Shown here piece by piece: positions 18,792 through 27,788 of a stretch of 64,000 bases of DNA. The notes below the pieces were generated by a model. That model saw only the letters and a program-made list of their open reading frames with translations, searched no databases and was not told where the DNA came from. The position numbers and the translations under genes were made by a program. Every line of letters starts with the position of its first letter. The stretch's first letter is position 1. The DNA comes from Constrictibacter sp. MBR-5 (GTDB taxonomy: Bacteria > Pseudomonadota > Alphaproteobacteria > JAJUGE01), in contig NZ_JBEPTK010000018.1 in NCBI RefSeq assembly GCF_040549485.1, positions 1-64,000 on the forward strand. The letters are read 5' to 3'.

Positions 18792-19895
18792 CTATCTCGT
18801 CGCCTGCTCCGGGAGTAGGCAGGAGTGGATCGAGGCGGAACCGTCGACCTTGCCGGCCAAGGTGTCGATCGCAAGGGCCGCTTCCTCCAGCTTGAAGTCG
18901 TGGGTGTGCATCAGTTCCAGCGGTACTTTACGCGCTTCGATTAGATTGATCGCGCTCCTGTATCCGGTCGAGGTGACGCCGATGGCGCCCTTCAGAGTGA
19001 TCTCCTTCATGATCAGCTTGTCAGAGACGAAGTTCGGGAGCGGCTTGTAGCCCTTGACCCCCGCAAGCACCACCGTGCCGCCGAAACGGACATAGTCGAT
19101 GGCCTCCACCGGCGGCTCCACCGCATAAGGGGTCACGTCCACCACCACGTCCGCACCGTTGCCGTCAGTGATCTCCTTGATCCGCTGTTTGGCGTTCTCG
19201 TTGGTCACGTCGATGGTGTGGGTCGCGCCGAACTTGCGGGCGAGTTCCAGCTTGGCCCCGTCGCTCTCCAGGCCAGTGACGATGATGTCGCCCGCGCCCG
19301 CCTGGCGGGCAGCGATGACGCTGGCGAGGCCCCGCTGGCCGGGTCCCAGCACTACCAGCGTGTCGCCCACCTGCAGCTTTGGCACCTCGACCGCCCAGCG
19401 GTAGCCGGCGCCCAGCGGGTTGAACATCACGGCGATCTCGGGCGGCAGGCTCTTGTCGATCTTGTGCACCATAGAATTCGGGTGCAGGTACATGTGCTGG
19501 GCGTAGGCGCCCCACAGGCCCGGGCCGTCTCCGAGCGGGATATAGGAGTAGATCCGGCGGTTCTTGCAGAGATGGTAGGAGCCCATCCGGCAAGGCATGC
19601 AAAAGCGGCACGAGATCATGGTCTCCACCACAACCCGGTCGCCCACGTCCACGGCCCAGCGCCGGGCCGCGTTGTCGCCGATCTTGGCGATCAGGCCCAG
19701 CGGCTCATGCCCCGGGATGACCGGCATCGGCGTGCGCAGATGCCCTTCGTACTGTTCGCAGTCACTGCCGCAGATGCCACAGGCCTCGACCTGCAACAGC
19801 GCGGAATCCTCGTCTATATCAGGAAGCGGGATGTCCCGGGCTTCGATCCGCCGGACCCCGGTCTGCACCATCGCCATCGTCTTCTTGGGCAACAT
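18792..19895 (-). CDS. Zinc-dependent alcohol dehydrogenase (MDR family)
   Basis: 367 residues from MLPKKTMAM at 19895, chosen because GGGACAGGAA precedes it; the frame is open further upstream. Catalytic zinc ligands appear in EACGICGSDCEQY and PGHEPLG; structural zinc cysteines in ISCRFCMPCRMGSYHLC. The nucleotide fold has VVLGPGQRGLASV. It probably oxidises a secondary or cyclic alcohol to the ketone used by the monooxygenases in this cluster (inference). It diverges from the CMD-ACAD operon; an 18-bp palindrome shared with the TetR promoter lies between them at 19952-19969. Confidence 0.87.
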   Translation of the reverse strand: MLPKKTMAMVQTGVRRIEARDIPLPDIDEDSALLQVEACGICGSDCEQYEGHLRTPMPVIPGHEPLGLIAKIGDNAARRWAVDVGDRVVVETMISCRFCMPCRMGSYHLCKNRRIYSYIPLGDGPGLWGAYAQHMYLHPNSMVHKIDKSLPPEIAVMFNPLGAGYRWAVEVPKLQVGDTLVVLGPGQRGLASVIAARQAGAGDIIVTGLESDGAKLELARKFGATHTIDVTNENAKQRIKEITDGNGADVVVDVTPYAVEPPVEAIDYVRFGGTVVLAGVKGYKPLPNFVSDKLIMKEITLKGAIGVTSTGYRSAINLIEARKVPLELMHTHDFKLEEAALAIDTLAGKVDGSASIHSCLLPEQATR

Positions 19896-19951
19896 TTCCT
19901 GTCCCTCGCCCGCCCCGGAAGGCTCTCCTGGAATGGCTTTTGTGGCCAAAT

Positions 19952-19969
19952 CTATCGAACGCTAGGTAG
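19952..19969. promoter_or_regulatory. Predicted TetR operator, catabolic operon copy
   Basis: CTATCGAACGCTAGGTAG matches 15 of 18 positions of the palindrome in front of the TetR gene (33153-33170). It lies midway between the divergent alcohol dehydrogenase (starts 19895) and the CMD operon (starts 20053), where a repressor could control both. Confidence 0.65.
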
Positions 19970-20052
19970 AACGGCAATGAGGATTGGAGTATTCTTCCTC
20001 GTGGATCCACGGCGCTCCACCATACAACCCGCAGGTTTGAGGAAAGGGCCCT

Positions 20053-20634
20053 ATGAGACAGCCCGAAGCAAGAATCCCGCTGCTCGGCGAAGACGACGCG
20101 CGCCAGCTCGGCAAGGATCACGGGGTGCCCTCGTCCATGGCGCCGCTCAACGTCTTCCGGGCCATGCTTAACCACCCGGTGATGGCGGCCTCGGTCGGCA
20201 GCCTGCTCGCAAACCTGCTCTACAAGGCCAACAAGCTCGACGGCTCGCTGCGCGAGCTCATCATCATGCGGATCGGCTGGCGGACCGGTGCGGTGTACGA
20301 ATGGACCCAGCATTGGCGGGTCTGTATGAACATGAACATCGACCCGGACCTGGTGCTGGCCGTCCGCGACTGGCGCAATGCCTCCGCCCTGACCGAGGCG
20401 CAAATGGCGGTTCTTGCCGCCACCGACGAGACGCTGGAACAGGGCAGGATCTCCGACGCCACCTGGGCGGAATGCTGCAGGCATCTGGCGACTCAGGAAG
20501 AGCGCATCGAGATGGTGCTGGCCATCAGTAACTGGCGCACGTTCTCCGAACTTCTGCAAAGCCTGAGAATTCCGCTGGAGGACGGAGTCGAAGCGTGGCC
20601 ACCGGACGGCAAGAAGCCGCCGGCTGCCGGATGA
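20053..20634 (+). CDS. Carboxymuconolactone decarboxylase (CMD) family protein
   Basis: 193 residues. The central helical pair (KLDGSLRELIIMRIGWRTGA, then VYEWTQHWRV) is the AhpD/CMD core, here with Glu...His (E-W-T-Q-H) rather than the Cys-x-x-Cys of peroxidase-type members. The start at 20053 follows AGGAAAGGGCCCT. First gene of an operon leading into two acyl-CoA dehydrogenases (28 bp gap). CMD-family proteins of this type recur in catabolic clusters, but the reaction here is unknown. Confidence 0.82.
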   Translation: MRQPEARIPLLGEDDARQLGKDHGVPSSMAPLNVFRAMLNHPVMAASVGSLLANLLYKANKLDGSLRELIIMRIGWRTGAVYEWTQHWRVCMNMNIDPDLVLAVRDWRNASALTEAQMAVLAATDETLEQGRISDATWAECCRHLATQEERIEMVLAISNWRTFSELLQSLRIPLEDGVEAWPPDGKKPPAAG

Positions 20635-20662
20635 AGCACTCTCAGACTTAAGGACGGGCGAA

Positions 20663-21874
20663 ATGGATCTGGAATACTCCGACCGCCACAAAGCACTCCA
20701 GCAGGAAGTGCGCGAGTTCGCAGCCAAGGAAGGGCACCTGTCGCCCAAGTCCGGGGGCGGCCGCAAGCGCCCCGACCGGAAGACGTTGGACTGGCAGGCG
20801 CTCCTGCTGGAGCGGGGCTATTTCGCCCGTACGATCCCCAAAGAGTACGGCGGCTACGGCGCCGAACCGGATGTGGTCGAGGCGGCGATTATCGCCGACG
20901 AGTTCAACAAGTCGGGACTCCATCCCGGCATCATGAACCAGGGCATCAGCATGCTGGTGCCGACATTGCTCGAAGTCGGCCGCGAGGACCAGAAAAAGCA
21001 GTGGGTTGAGACGACCATTCGCGGCGAGACCATCTGGTGCCAGGGCTATTCGGAGCCGGGCTCCGGCAGCGACCTGGCCGCGGCCCGCACCAGGGCCGAC
21101 CTGGATGGCGACCACTTCGTGGTCAACGGCCAGAAGATCTGGACTTCCTCGGCCCACTATGCCGACATGATGTTCCTGCTCTGCCGGACCGAGCAGGACA
21201 AGCCGAAGCACGAGGGCCTGTCCTACCTGCTGCTGTCGATGAAGACGCCTGGGATCGAAGTGCGTCCGCTGACCACCATGACGGGCCGGGCCGAGTTCAA
21301 CGAGACCTTCTTCACCGACGTGCACGTGCCGGCCGACCAGATCGTCATGGGCCGGGGCGACGGCTGGCGCGTCGCCAACGTCACGCTGAAGTACGAGCGA
21401 ATGCTGCTGGGCGACCCCAACAAGCTTCTGTATCGACTGAGCAGAATTCGCGACTCGATGGAGCGCACCGAGGTGGACGGCATCCGGATGCTGGACGTGC
21501 CGGAATACCGCGACCGACTGCTGAAGCTGCAGGGCGAGGCGCTCGCCTGGAAGTATCATGGCATGCGCCTGCTGACCGACATGGGGGACGGCGTCGATTC
21601 CGGCGTGCGCCGCCTAATCGTCAAGTATGTGGGCACAATGATGGGCCACCGCCTGTCGTCGCTGGCCGTGGACGTGCTGGGCGCCGCCGGTCTCCGCTAC
21701 GATCCGAAGGGAGAGGACAAGGACGATGACGAGGCAACGACCTGGCATATCGATTACATGTACGACATCGGCCTGATCATCGGCGGCGGCACCTCCCAGG
21801 TCCAGAAGAACATCATCGGCGAGCGCGGCCTCGGCCTGCCGCGCGAGCCGAAATTGCAAGCGACGGCGAGGTAG
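20663..21874 (+). CDS. Acyl-CoA dehydrogenase, subunit 1
   Basis: 403 residues. The N-terminal helical domain has FARTIPKEYGGYGAEPDVVE; the FAD-binding middle has CQGYSEPGSGSDLAAARTRA and QKIWTSSAHYADMM; the C terminus has GLIIGGGTSQVQKNIIGERG. It oxidises an acyl-CoA at the alpha-beta bond and feeds electrons to ETF. It is followed after 4 bp by a second, dissimilar ACAD. Such adjacent pairs form alpha2beta2 enzymes for bulky substrates in steroid degradation (ChsE1-ChsE2 type); heteromer formation here is inferred. Confidence 0.9.
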   Translation: MDLEYSDRHKALQQEVREFAAKEGHLSPKSGGGRKRPDRKTLDWQALLLERGYFARTIPKEYGGYGAEPDVVEAAIIADEFNKSGLHPGIMNQGISMLVPTLLEVGREDQKKQWVETTIRGETIWCQGYSEPGSGSDLAAARTRADLDGDHFVVNGQKIWTSSAHYADMMFLLCRTEQDKPKHEGLSYLLLSMKTPGIEVRPLTTMTGRAEFNETFFTDVHVPADQIVMGRGDGWRVANVTLKYERMLLGDPNKLLYRLSRIRDSMERTEVDGIRMLDVPEYRDRLLKLQGEALAWKYHGMRLLTDMGDGVDSGVRRLIVKYVGTMMGHRLSSLAVDVLGAAGLRYDPKGEDKDDDEATTWHIDYMYDIGLIIGGGTSQVQKNIIGERGLGLPREPKLQATAR

Positions 21875-21878
21875 GGTC

Positions 21879-22967
21879 ATGCGCTTCGGACTTTCCGACG
21901 AACAGAAGATGCTCGATGAATCCGTCCGGGGTATCCTCGCCCGGATTCTTCCGCTGGACGAGATTCGGCGCATTGCGGCCGACGGCACCGGCTACGACGC
22001 GGCCCTCGCCGGCAGTCTGGTCGAACAGGGCGTAGGCGGCCTGGTCGTACCGGAAGAGCACGGTGGCGTCGGGCTGGGCATGGTGGAGGCCGTCGTCGTG
22101 GCCGAAGCCCTCGGCCATGCCGCCGCGCCGTTCGGCTTTGCCGGGGCCTGCGTCATGGCGCCGCTCGCCATCGCGAAAGCTGGCGACGGCGGCACGCGGT
22201 CTGAGCTGCTGGGCGGCATCGCCGCAGGCGAGCGCCGGGTGGCGGTGGACTTCTCGGCGCTGGCGGGCACCACCGGCGCCGCCAAGCTCCGGCTCGACGG
22301 AAGCCGCCTCTCCGGCACCGTCCAGAACCTGCTGGACCCGGGCGCGGCCACCGACCTCCTGCTGGCGCTCGGCGACGGCCGCATGGCGCTGGTCGCCGCC
22401 GATGCCGCAGGCGTCTCCCTAGAACTGCGCAGGACGGTCGACAGAACCCGGCCGCTTGGCGCCGCCACCTTCGATGGGGTGGAGGCCAGGCTACTCCAGG
22501 CGGGCGGCAGCGCAGTGTCGAAAGACGTGCTGCAGGCGGGCCGGCTGATGATTGCCGCCGACTCGCTTGGTGCGGGTCAGCGCATGATCGACCGGGCGGT
22601 CGCCTATGCCAACGAGCGTGAGCAGTTCGGGCGTAAGATAGGCAGCTTCCAGGCAGTCAAGCACATTTGCTCCGAAATGGTGAGCATGCTGGAGCCCTGC
22701 CGTTCGCTGATCTGGTATGCGGGCTATGCCCGTGAGCACGGGATGGAGGACGCGTCGCTGACCATCCTTCATGCGAAATCGCATCTGGGCGAAGCCACGC
22801 GCGAGGTCTCGCGCATGGCGACGGAGGTACACGGCGGCATGGGCTTCACCGACCTGCTCGGCCTGCACTACTGGTTCAAGCGCATCACCTTCGACCGCCA
22901 GGTGCTGGGCGGGCCGGAGCGGTGCCGGAGCGAAGCCGCGACCCTGCAAGGCTGGACCGCGGCGTGA
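21879..22967 (+). CDS. Acyl-CoA dehydrogenase, subunit 2
   Basis: 362 residues, more divergent than its neighbour. Recognisable parts are DEQKMLDESVRGILAR-type N terminus, VPEEHGGVGLGMVEAVVVAE, and the C-terminal YANEREQFGRKIGSFQAVKH and EVHGGMGFTDLLGLHYWFKR. The middle FAD-binding segment lacks the clear PGSGSDL pattern of subunit 1, consistent with a pair in which one member has lost part of the active site. Start overlaps nothing but lies 4 bp after the previous stop, so the two are cotranscribed and probably assemble together. Confidence 0.87.
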   Translation: MRFGLSDEQKMLDESVRGILARILPLDEIRRIAADGTGYDAALAGSLVEQGVGGLVVPEEHGGVGLGMVEAVVVAEALGHAAAPFGFAGACVMAPLAIAKAGDGGTRSELLGGIAAGERRVAVDFSALAGTTGAAKLRLDGSRLSGTVQNLLDPGAATDLLLALGDGRMALVAADAAGVSLELRRTVDRTRPLGAATFDGVEARLLQAGGSAVSKDVLQAGRLMIAADSLGAGQRMIDRAVAYANEREQFGRKIGSFQAVKHICSEMVSMLEPCRSLIWYAGYAREHGMEDASLTILHAKSHLGEATREVSRMATEVHGGMGFTDLLGLHYWFKRITFDRQVLGGPERCRSEAATLQGWTAA

Positions 22968-23045
22968 CGTCTGGCGTGTGCCGGTTTGCTGCTCGGACCG
23001 CAGGTCCCGCAAACCCGCTCATCCGCCATAACCACTTTCTGACGA

Positions 23046-24212
23046 ATGGAGGAAACCTTGCCGAACAACTTGTCTGAGAAATGCGCGATCAGCGGCATCG
23101 GCGAAACCGCCTATGTGCGCGGCTCGGGCAAAAGCGAGACCGCGCTCCAGATGGAAGCATCGCTGAGGGCGATCGCCGATGCGGGCCTCAGCCCGAAAGA
23201 CATCGACGGCGTCATCCCCTACGCCACGGGCTCTGCAGTAGCGGAGGACTTCATCACCAACTTCGGCATCGCCGACCTGCGCCTATCGGCGACGACGCCG
23301 CTCGGCGGGGCCAGCTGCTTGGCTGCGGTGCAGCTCGCCGTGGGCGCCATCGTCGCGGGCATCGCCCACCACGTGCTGATCCCGATCGGCCGTAACGGCT
23401 ATTCCGGCGCCCGCATCGGCAGCCGCGTGCAGCAGCTGCCGCAGTTCCGCACCGTTGGCGAGTTCGAGATGCCGCTCGGCCAGATGGCGCCGGCCCAGCT
23501 CTACGCCCACATGGCGCGGCGCCATATGGAGATGTTCGGCACCAAGAGCGAGCACTTCGGCAAGATCGCGGTGACCGTCCGCGAACATGCGACGATGAAC
23601 GATAACGCGCTGATGACCGAACCGCTGACCCTGGAGCAGCACCAAGCCGCCCGGATGATCTCCGACCCGCTGCGGCTGTTCGACTGCTGCCTGGAAAGCG
23701 ACGGCGGTGCAGCCGTCGTCGTCAGCAGCAGCGAACGCGCCCGCGACCTGAAGTCGCAACCGATCTATATCATGGGCATTGCCGAAGGCCACCCGGACTC
23801 GCCGAGCGCCATCACCCAGCGCCCGGACATTACCACGCTCGGTACCGCGAAAGCCGCGCCGCGCGCCTTCGGCATGGCCGGCGTCGACCGCAAGGACATC
23901 GACGTTGCGGAAATCTATGACTGCTTCACGTACATCGTTCTCTGCCAGCTGGAAGACCTCGGCTTCTGCAAAAAGGGCGAAGGCGGCGACTTCGTCGCCA
24001 GCACCTCCCTCGGACTCGACGGCCCCATGCCGATCAACACCCATGGCGGCCTGCTCTCACAAGCGCACATTATCGGCATGAATCACATCGTCGAGCTGGT
24101 TAAGCAACTGCGCGGCCAGGGCGGCAAGACGCAGGTCCAGGACGCGAAGATCGGCCTCGTCACCGGTTATGGCGATATGGGTGACGGCGGCGTCGCCATC
24201 ATGCGGGCCTAA
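23046..24212 (+). CDS. Thiolase-like protein (SCP-x / Ltp2-type, possible retro-aldolase)
   Basis: 388 residues with the thiolase fold: GGASCLAAVQLAVGAI (Cys in the nucleophile region) and, near the C terminus, PINTHGGLLSQAHIIGMNHI, where biosynthetic thiolases have NPSGG...GHP.G. That altered second motif, plus EIYDCFTY, is typical of lipid-transfer-protein/thiolase-like proteins that pair with DUF35 proteins. Steroid-pathway Ltp2 of this kind is a retro-aldolase that cleaves a hydroxylated side-chain acyl-CoA. The annotated ATG overlaps a good SD (GGAGGAA), so the TTG at 23058 may be the true start. The DUF35 gene follows after 20 bp. Confidence 0.8.
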   Translation: MEETLPNNLSEKCAISGIGETAYVRGSGKSETALQMEASLRAIADAGLSPKDIDGVIPYATGSAVAEDFITNFGIADLRLSATTPLGGASCLAAVQLAVGAIVAGIAHHVLIPIGRNGYSGARIGSRVQQLPQFRTVGEFEMPLGQMAPAQLYAHMARRHMEMFGTKSEHFGKIAVTVREHATMNDNALMTEPLTLEQHQAARMISDPLRLFDCCLESDGGAAVVVSSSERARDLKSQPIYIMGIAEGHPDSPSAITQRPDITTLGTAKAAPRAFGMAGVDRKDIDVAEIYDCFTYIVLCQLEDLGFCKKGEGGDFVASTSLGLDGPMPINTHGGLLSQAHIIGMNHIVELVKQLRGQGGKTQVQDAKIGLVTGYGDMGDGGVAIMRA

Positions 24213-24232
24213 GCCAGGAGGCACTGAGAAAT

Positions 24233-24634
24233 ATGGAAATCGAACGAGTTCGCCCATCGCCCAACGAGGACACCAAGCCTTATTGGGCCGGCCTGAAGGA
24301 AGGCCGCCTACTGCTCCAGAAGTGCGGCGACTGCGGCACGATCCGTCACTATCCGCGCCAAGTGTGCGACAAGTGCTTCTCCATGGAAGTGGAGTGGATC
24401 GAATCCAGCGGCAAGGGCGCGGTCCATAGCTGGACCGTCTCCCACCACGCCTTCCACCCGTCTTTCAGGGGTGACCTGCCGATGACGTTCGTCACTGTGG
24501 ATATGAACGAAGGCGTGCGGGTTGCCGCCCGGCTGCGGGGCAACGACGTCAGGCCGGCCATCGGCATGCCGGTACGGGTCGCGTTCGAGCAACTGGACAG
24601 CGAGCTAACCGTGCCGGTGTTCTGGCCGGCATGA
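24233..24634 (+). CDS. DUF35 (rubredoxin-like Zn ribbon plus OB-fold) acyl-CoA-associated protein
   Basis: 133 residues. Four cysteines in KCGDCGTIRHYPRQVCDKCF form the zinc ribbon, followed by an OB-fold (GAVHSWTVSHHAF to EGVRVAARL). DUF35 proteins act as partners of thiolase-like enzymes; in ChsH2-Ltp2 and related pairs the DUF35 part is required for activity. The position directly after the thiolase-like gene supports that role here. Confidence 0.88.
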   Translation: MEIERVRPSPNEDTKPYWAGLKEGRLLLQKCGDCGTIRHYPRQVCDKCFSMEVEWIESSGKGAVHSWTVSHHAFHPSFRGDLPMTFVTVDMNEGVRVAARLRGNDVRPAIGMPVRVAFEQLDSELTVPVFWPA

Positions 24635-24756
24635 CCGGCCGCCGCTGCGGCGGCGATCTACCGGCCCTCGCCGGAGGGGCCGGCCCAAGCGCAGTTGTCG
24701 GGGCTCCTGGGCCGCCCGACGGCCTGCCCAGAGGGACAACGAGAAGAGGTGACACT

Positions 24757-26460
24757 ATGACGACCGCAACGGACCGACAATCCGGTCAAGGCGACTTCGA
24801 CGCACTGATCGTGGGCGCCGGCTTCTCCGGCCTGTATCAGTTGCATTGCCTGCGAGACCGGCTAGGCATGAAAGCCCGGGTGCTGGAAGCCGCGGACGGC
24901 GTGGGCGGCACTTGGTATTGGAACCGCTATCCCGGCGCGCGGTGCGACTCCGAAAGCCACTCGTACTGCTTCTATTTCTCCAGCGAGCTGGTGGACGAAT
25001 GGGAATGGTCGGAGCGCTACCCACAGCAGCCGGAGGTCATGCGCTATCTGAACTTCGTAGCGGACAGGCTGGACTTGAAGCGGGACATCCAGTTCAAGGC
25101 GCGGGTGACCGTCGCGCGCTATGACGAGGCCGCCAATCTCTGGCGGGTCGCCACCGAAGGGGGCGAGGAGTACTCCGCCAGATTTCTGATCGCCGCCGTC
25201 GGCTGCCTTTCCAGCGCGAACGTGCCGGACATCCCCGGCCTGGAGAGCTTTCAGGGCGCCTGGTACCATACCGGCAAGTGGCCGCACGACGGGGTCGACT
25301 TCACCGGGAAGCGTGTCGGCCAAATCGGCACCGGTTCGACCGGAATCCAGGCTGCTCCGGTCATCGCCGAGACCGCCCGGCACCTGACCATTTTTCAGCG
25401 CACGCCGAACTACAGCGTGCCGGCCCGGAACAAGCCGCTGACGGCGGAATTTAGGGAGTGGGTGCGCAAGAACAAGCGGGAAATCCGGGATACCATGCGC
25501 GACACACCCAACGGCCACCCCTTCCGCATCGTCAAGCGCAAGGCGTTCGATGTCTCGGACGAGGAACGCCGCCGGATCTACGAGGAAGCCTGGGAAGTGG
25601 GCGGCCTGCGCTTCCGCGGAAATTTCCAGGACCTGCTGGTCGACAAGGCGGCCAACGACACGGCCGCCGAGTTCATCAAGAACAAGATCCGCGAGATCGT
25701 GAAAGACCCGAAAACGGCGGAAGTGCTCGCCGATATCGACCATCCTTACGCCGCCAAGCGGCCGCCCATCGACACCGGCTACTTCGAAATCTTCAACCGC
25801 GACAATGTCGATCTGGTCAATATCAGGGCGAACCTGATCGAGCGGATCACGCCGAAGGGCATCAAGACGCGGGACCGCGAATACGAACTCGACATCATAG
25901 TATTCGCGACCGGCTTCGACGCCATGACCGGTTCTCTGCTGCGGATGGGCATCATGGGCCGCGACGGCCTGAGCCTGAATGACGCCTGGGCGGCCGGACC
26001 GCACACCTATCTGGGGCTGCAGGTGCCGGGTTTCCCGAACCTGTTCACGATAACTGGACCCGGAAGCCCGTCGGTGCTCTGCAACATGCCGGTCGCCATC
26101 GAGCAGCATGTGGAATGGATCACCGACTGCATCGCACGTATGCGGACGCACGACATCGCGACGATCGAGGCCACGCCGGCGGCGACCGAGGACTGGGTCG
26201 CACACGTCAACGCGGCGGCGAACGCCACGCTGCTGCCGCAGGTGCCGCATTCGTGGTATCTGGGCGCGAACGTGCCAGGCAAGCCGCAGGTATTCATGCC
26301 CTATACCGGCGGCATGACCCGCTACCGCGCGATCTGTGATCATATCGCCGCCCAGGGCTATGCCGGATTCGCTTTCCACGGCGGTGCGTCAGTCACTGTC
26401 AGACCGGAAGGCGAGGCTAGGTTCAAGGCGGCCGACAGCGTCAGCACGCCCGGCGTCTGA
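24757..26460 (+). CDS. Flavin-dependent Baeyer-Villiger-type monooxygenase 1
   Basis: 567 residues. FAD-binding GAGFSGLYQLHCL near the N terminus, VGGTWYWNRYPGARCDSES typical of cyclohexanone-type enzymes, the Baeyer-Villiger fingerprint FQGAWYHTGKWP, and a second nucleotide motif IGTGSTGIQ for NADPH. It would insert one oxygen beside a ketone to give an ester or lactone. The ATG at 24757 follows GAGAAGAGGTGACACT; the open frame upstream is not needed. Last gene of the operon that begins with the CMD protein; a paralogue lies at 29922-31562. Confidence 0.93.
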   Translation: MTTATDRQSGQGDFDALIVGAGFSGLYQLHCLRDRLGMKARVLEAADGVGGTWYWNRYPGARCDSESHSYCFYFSSELVDEWEWSERYPQQPEVMRYLNFVADRLDLKRDIQFKARVTVARYDEAANLWRVATEGGEEYSARFLIAAVGCLSSANVPDIPGLESFQGAWYHTGKWPHDGVDFTGKRVGQIGTGSTGIQAAPVIAETARHLTIFQRTPNYSVPARNKPLTAEFREWVRKNKREIRDTMRDTPNGHPFRIVKRKAFDVSDEERRRIYEEAWEVGGLRFRGNFQDLLVDKAANDTAAEFIKNKIREIVKDPKTAEVLADIDHPYAAKRPPIDTGYFEIFNRDNVDLVNIRANLIERITPKGIKTRDREYELDIIVFATGFDAMTGSLLRMGIMGRDGLSLNDAWAAGPHTYLGLQVPGFPNLFTITGPGSPSVLCNMPVAIEQHVEWITDCIARMRTHDIATIEATPAATEDWVAHVNAAANATLLPQVPHSWYLGANVPGKPQVFMPYTGGMTRYRAICDHIAAQGYAGFAFHGGASVTVRPEGEARFKAADSVSTPGV

Positions 26461-26570
26461 ACCAGACCAGATGTCCGCCTGAGCACGGGGCGACCCGTCT
26501 CACGGTATGCTGGTAACGAGGGCTGCGCCGGATAGGCCTGTGCCGAGCCCCATGCATCGGGAGACGGGTC

Positions 26571-26735
26571 ATGGCGGATCGTATCATCTACGTCCGGCTT
26601 GATGTTCACAAGGAGAGCATCGTTGTCGCGGTGGCCGAGGGCGGCCACCGGGGCGAGGTGCGGGAGCACGGCCGGATCGCGAACACGGCGACGGCGCTGG
26701 GGCGTTTGCTGCGCAACCTCGGCGTGACGGCATGA
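26571..26735 (+). pseudogene. IS110-family transposase N-terminal fragment
   Basis: 54 residues, [20 protein letters not shown] onward, the start of an IS110-type DEDD transposase with its first Asp (LDVHKES). It stops at the end of an IS3-type remnant beginning at about 26733, which probably inserted into it and then decayed. The C-terminal Tnp_20 part is missing. Confidence 0.75.
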
Positions 26736-27250
26736 CGCTGCGGTTTTGCTCGAGGCAGGACAGTGCGGTTACGGCACTCAGCGCCGACCGTCGGCCCAGG
26801 GATAGGAGTGCGTCGTGGTCGCCCCCTCGCTGATCCTGACGGACACTGTGCTCGTTTTGCGCCTTGTGGGTCCGGATTGCAAATTCGTCCGGGGTGAGGC
26901 CGCGAAGGCTCGTGTTCGGCCGGTGGGCGTTGTAGTCCTTCTTCCATACCTCGATCAGCCGACGAGCGCTCGGCAGGTTGCGGAACATGTGCGCATCGAG
27001 GCACTCGTCGCGGAAGCGACCGTTCAGGCTCTCGACGAGGCCGTTCTGCATCGGCTTGCCCGGCGCGATGTAGTGCCACTCGACCTGGCTATCTTCCTGC
27101 CATTGCAGGATCGCCCGCGATGTCAGCTCGGTGCCCCCGGATCAAGTCCGGGGTAGGCTGTTGTCGCTGACGACCATGAGGGACGGACCGCGAAGGGCGA
27201 TGAGCCCATCGAACTCGCGGGCAAGCCCACAATACGACTGCGGCATCGAG
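26733..27250 (-). pseudogene. IS3-family OrfB fragment with a 24-bp palindromic insertion
   Basis: On the reverse strand the integrase core runs through LAREFDGLIALRG, VVSDN, then [39 protein letters not shown] (catalytic Glu) and [18 protein letters not shown]. Between VVSDN and TELTS an extra 24 bases around the palindrome CCCCGGATCAAGTCCGGGG (27135-27153) add an in-frame stop. The N-terminal half and OrfA are absent. Inactive. Confidence 0.75.
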
Positions 27251-27264
27251 CGTGCCGGTGAGTC

Positions 27265-27448
27265 ATTCGGGGTGTCTTGTTCGTCGGTTCGGGCGAGCGC
27301 CGTCTTCTGCTGTCGCCCTTTTGCCCTTGGCGTCGAGGAAAGGTTCAGTCAGCAGCCACCGGCGCAGAACCGGATGGTCTCGTTCATCGACGCCGTGCAG
27401 GGTGAAGACATGCTTGGATGTGTCGTTGGCGATGCGCTTGATCTCCAT
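27265..27448 (-). pseudogene. IS110-family transposase N-terminal fragment (second type)
   Basis: Starts MEIKRIANDTSKHVFTLHGV, the opening of an IS110/IS1111-type transposase, and loses similarity after about 35 residues. The next 340 bp up to the Nudix gene (27449-27788) hold no gene I can support. Together with the two fragments before it this makes a 1-kb graveyard between the two convergent catabolic operons. Confidence 0.6.
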
Positions 27449-27788
27449 AGCTCTCTTGTTTGTGCTGTGAAGACCAAACATGCTGGCACTCGATGCGGTG
27501 GGGCCGTCCACACCAACACGACTGTCAACGCCGTTGAATCTGCCGTCCTGGCGGACAAGAGGGACCAGGCGGTCGCCGGCCCTCTCAAAGCCCAGGCTGC
27601 CGGCCGCGTCACAGAACGCCAACGGCCGCCGGGCGATGCCCTCGAGCGCAGGTGGGTGGTGGTCAGCTCGCAGTCCTCGACTATCCGGAGCTCGTCGGTA
27701 TGGCTCTCGACTGCGATGGCGCGCTTCCGAGTGACGTCCGGCAGGCGGTAGAGTCACCGCCGATCGAGACCGTGCCGTCGTGGCTGAC

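Noticed and set aside
27449-27788. Possible coding remnant between IS110 fragment and Nudix gene
   Set aside because: Frames on both strands give no recognisable motif; left as unassigned.
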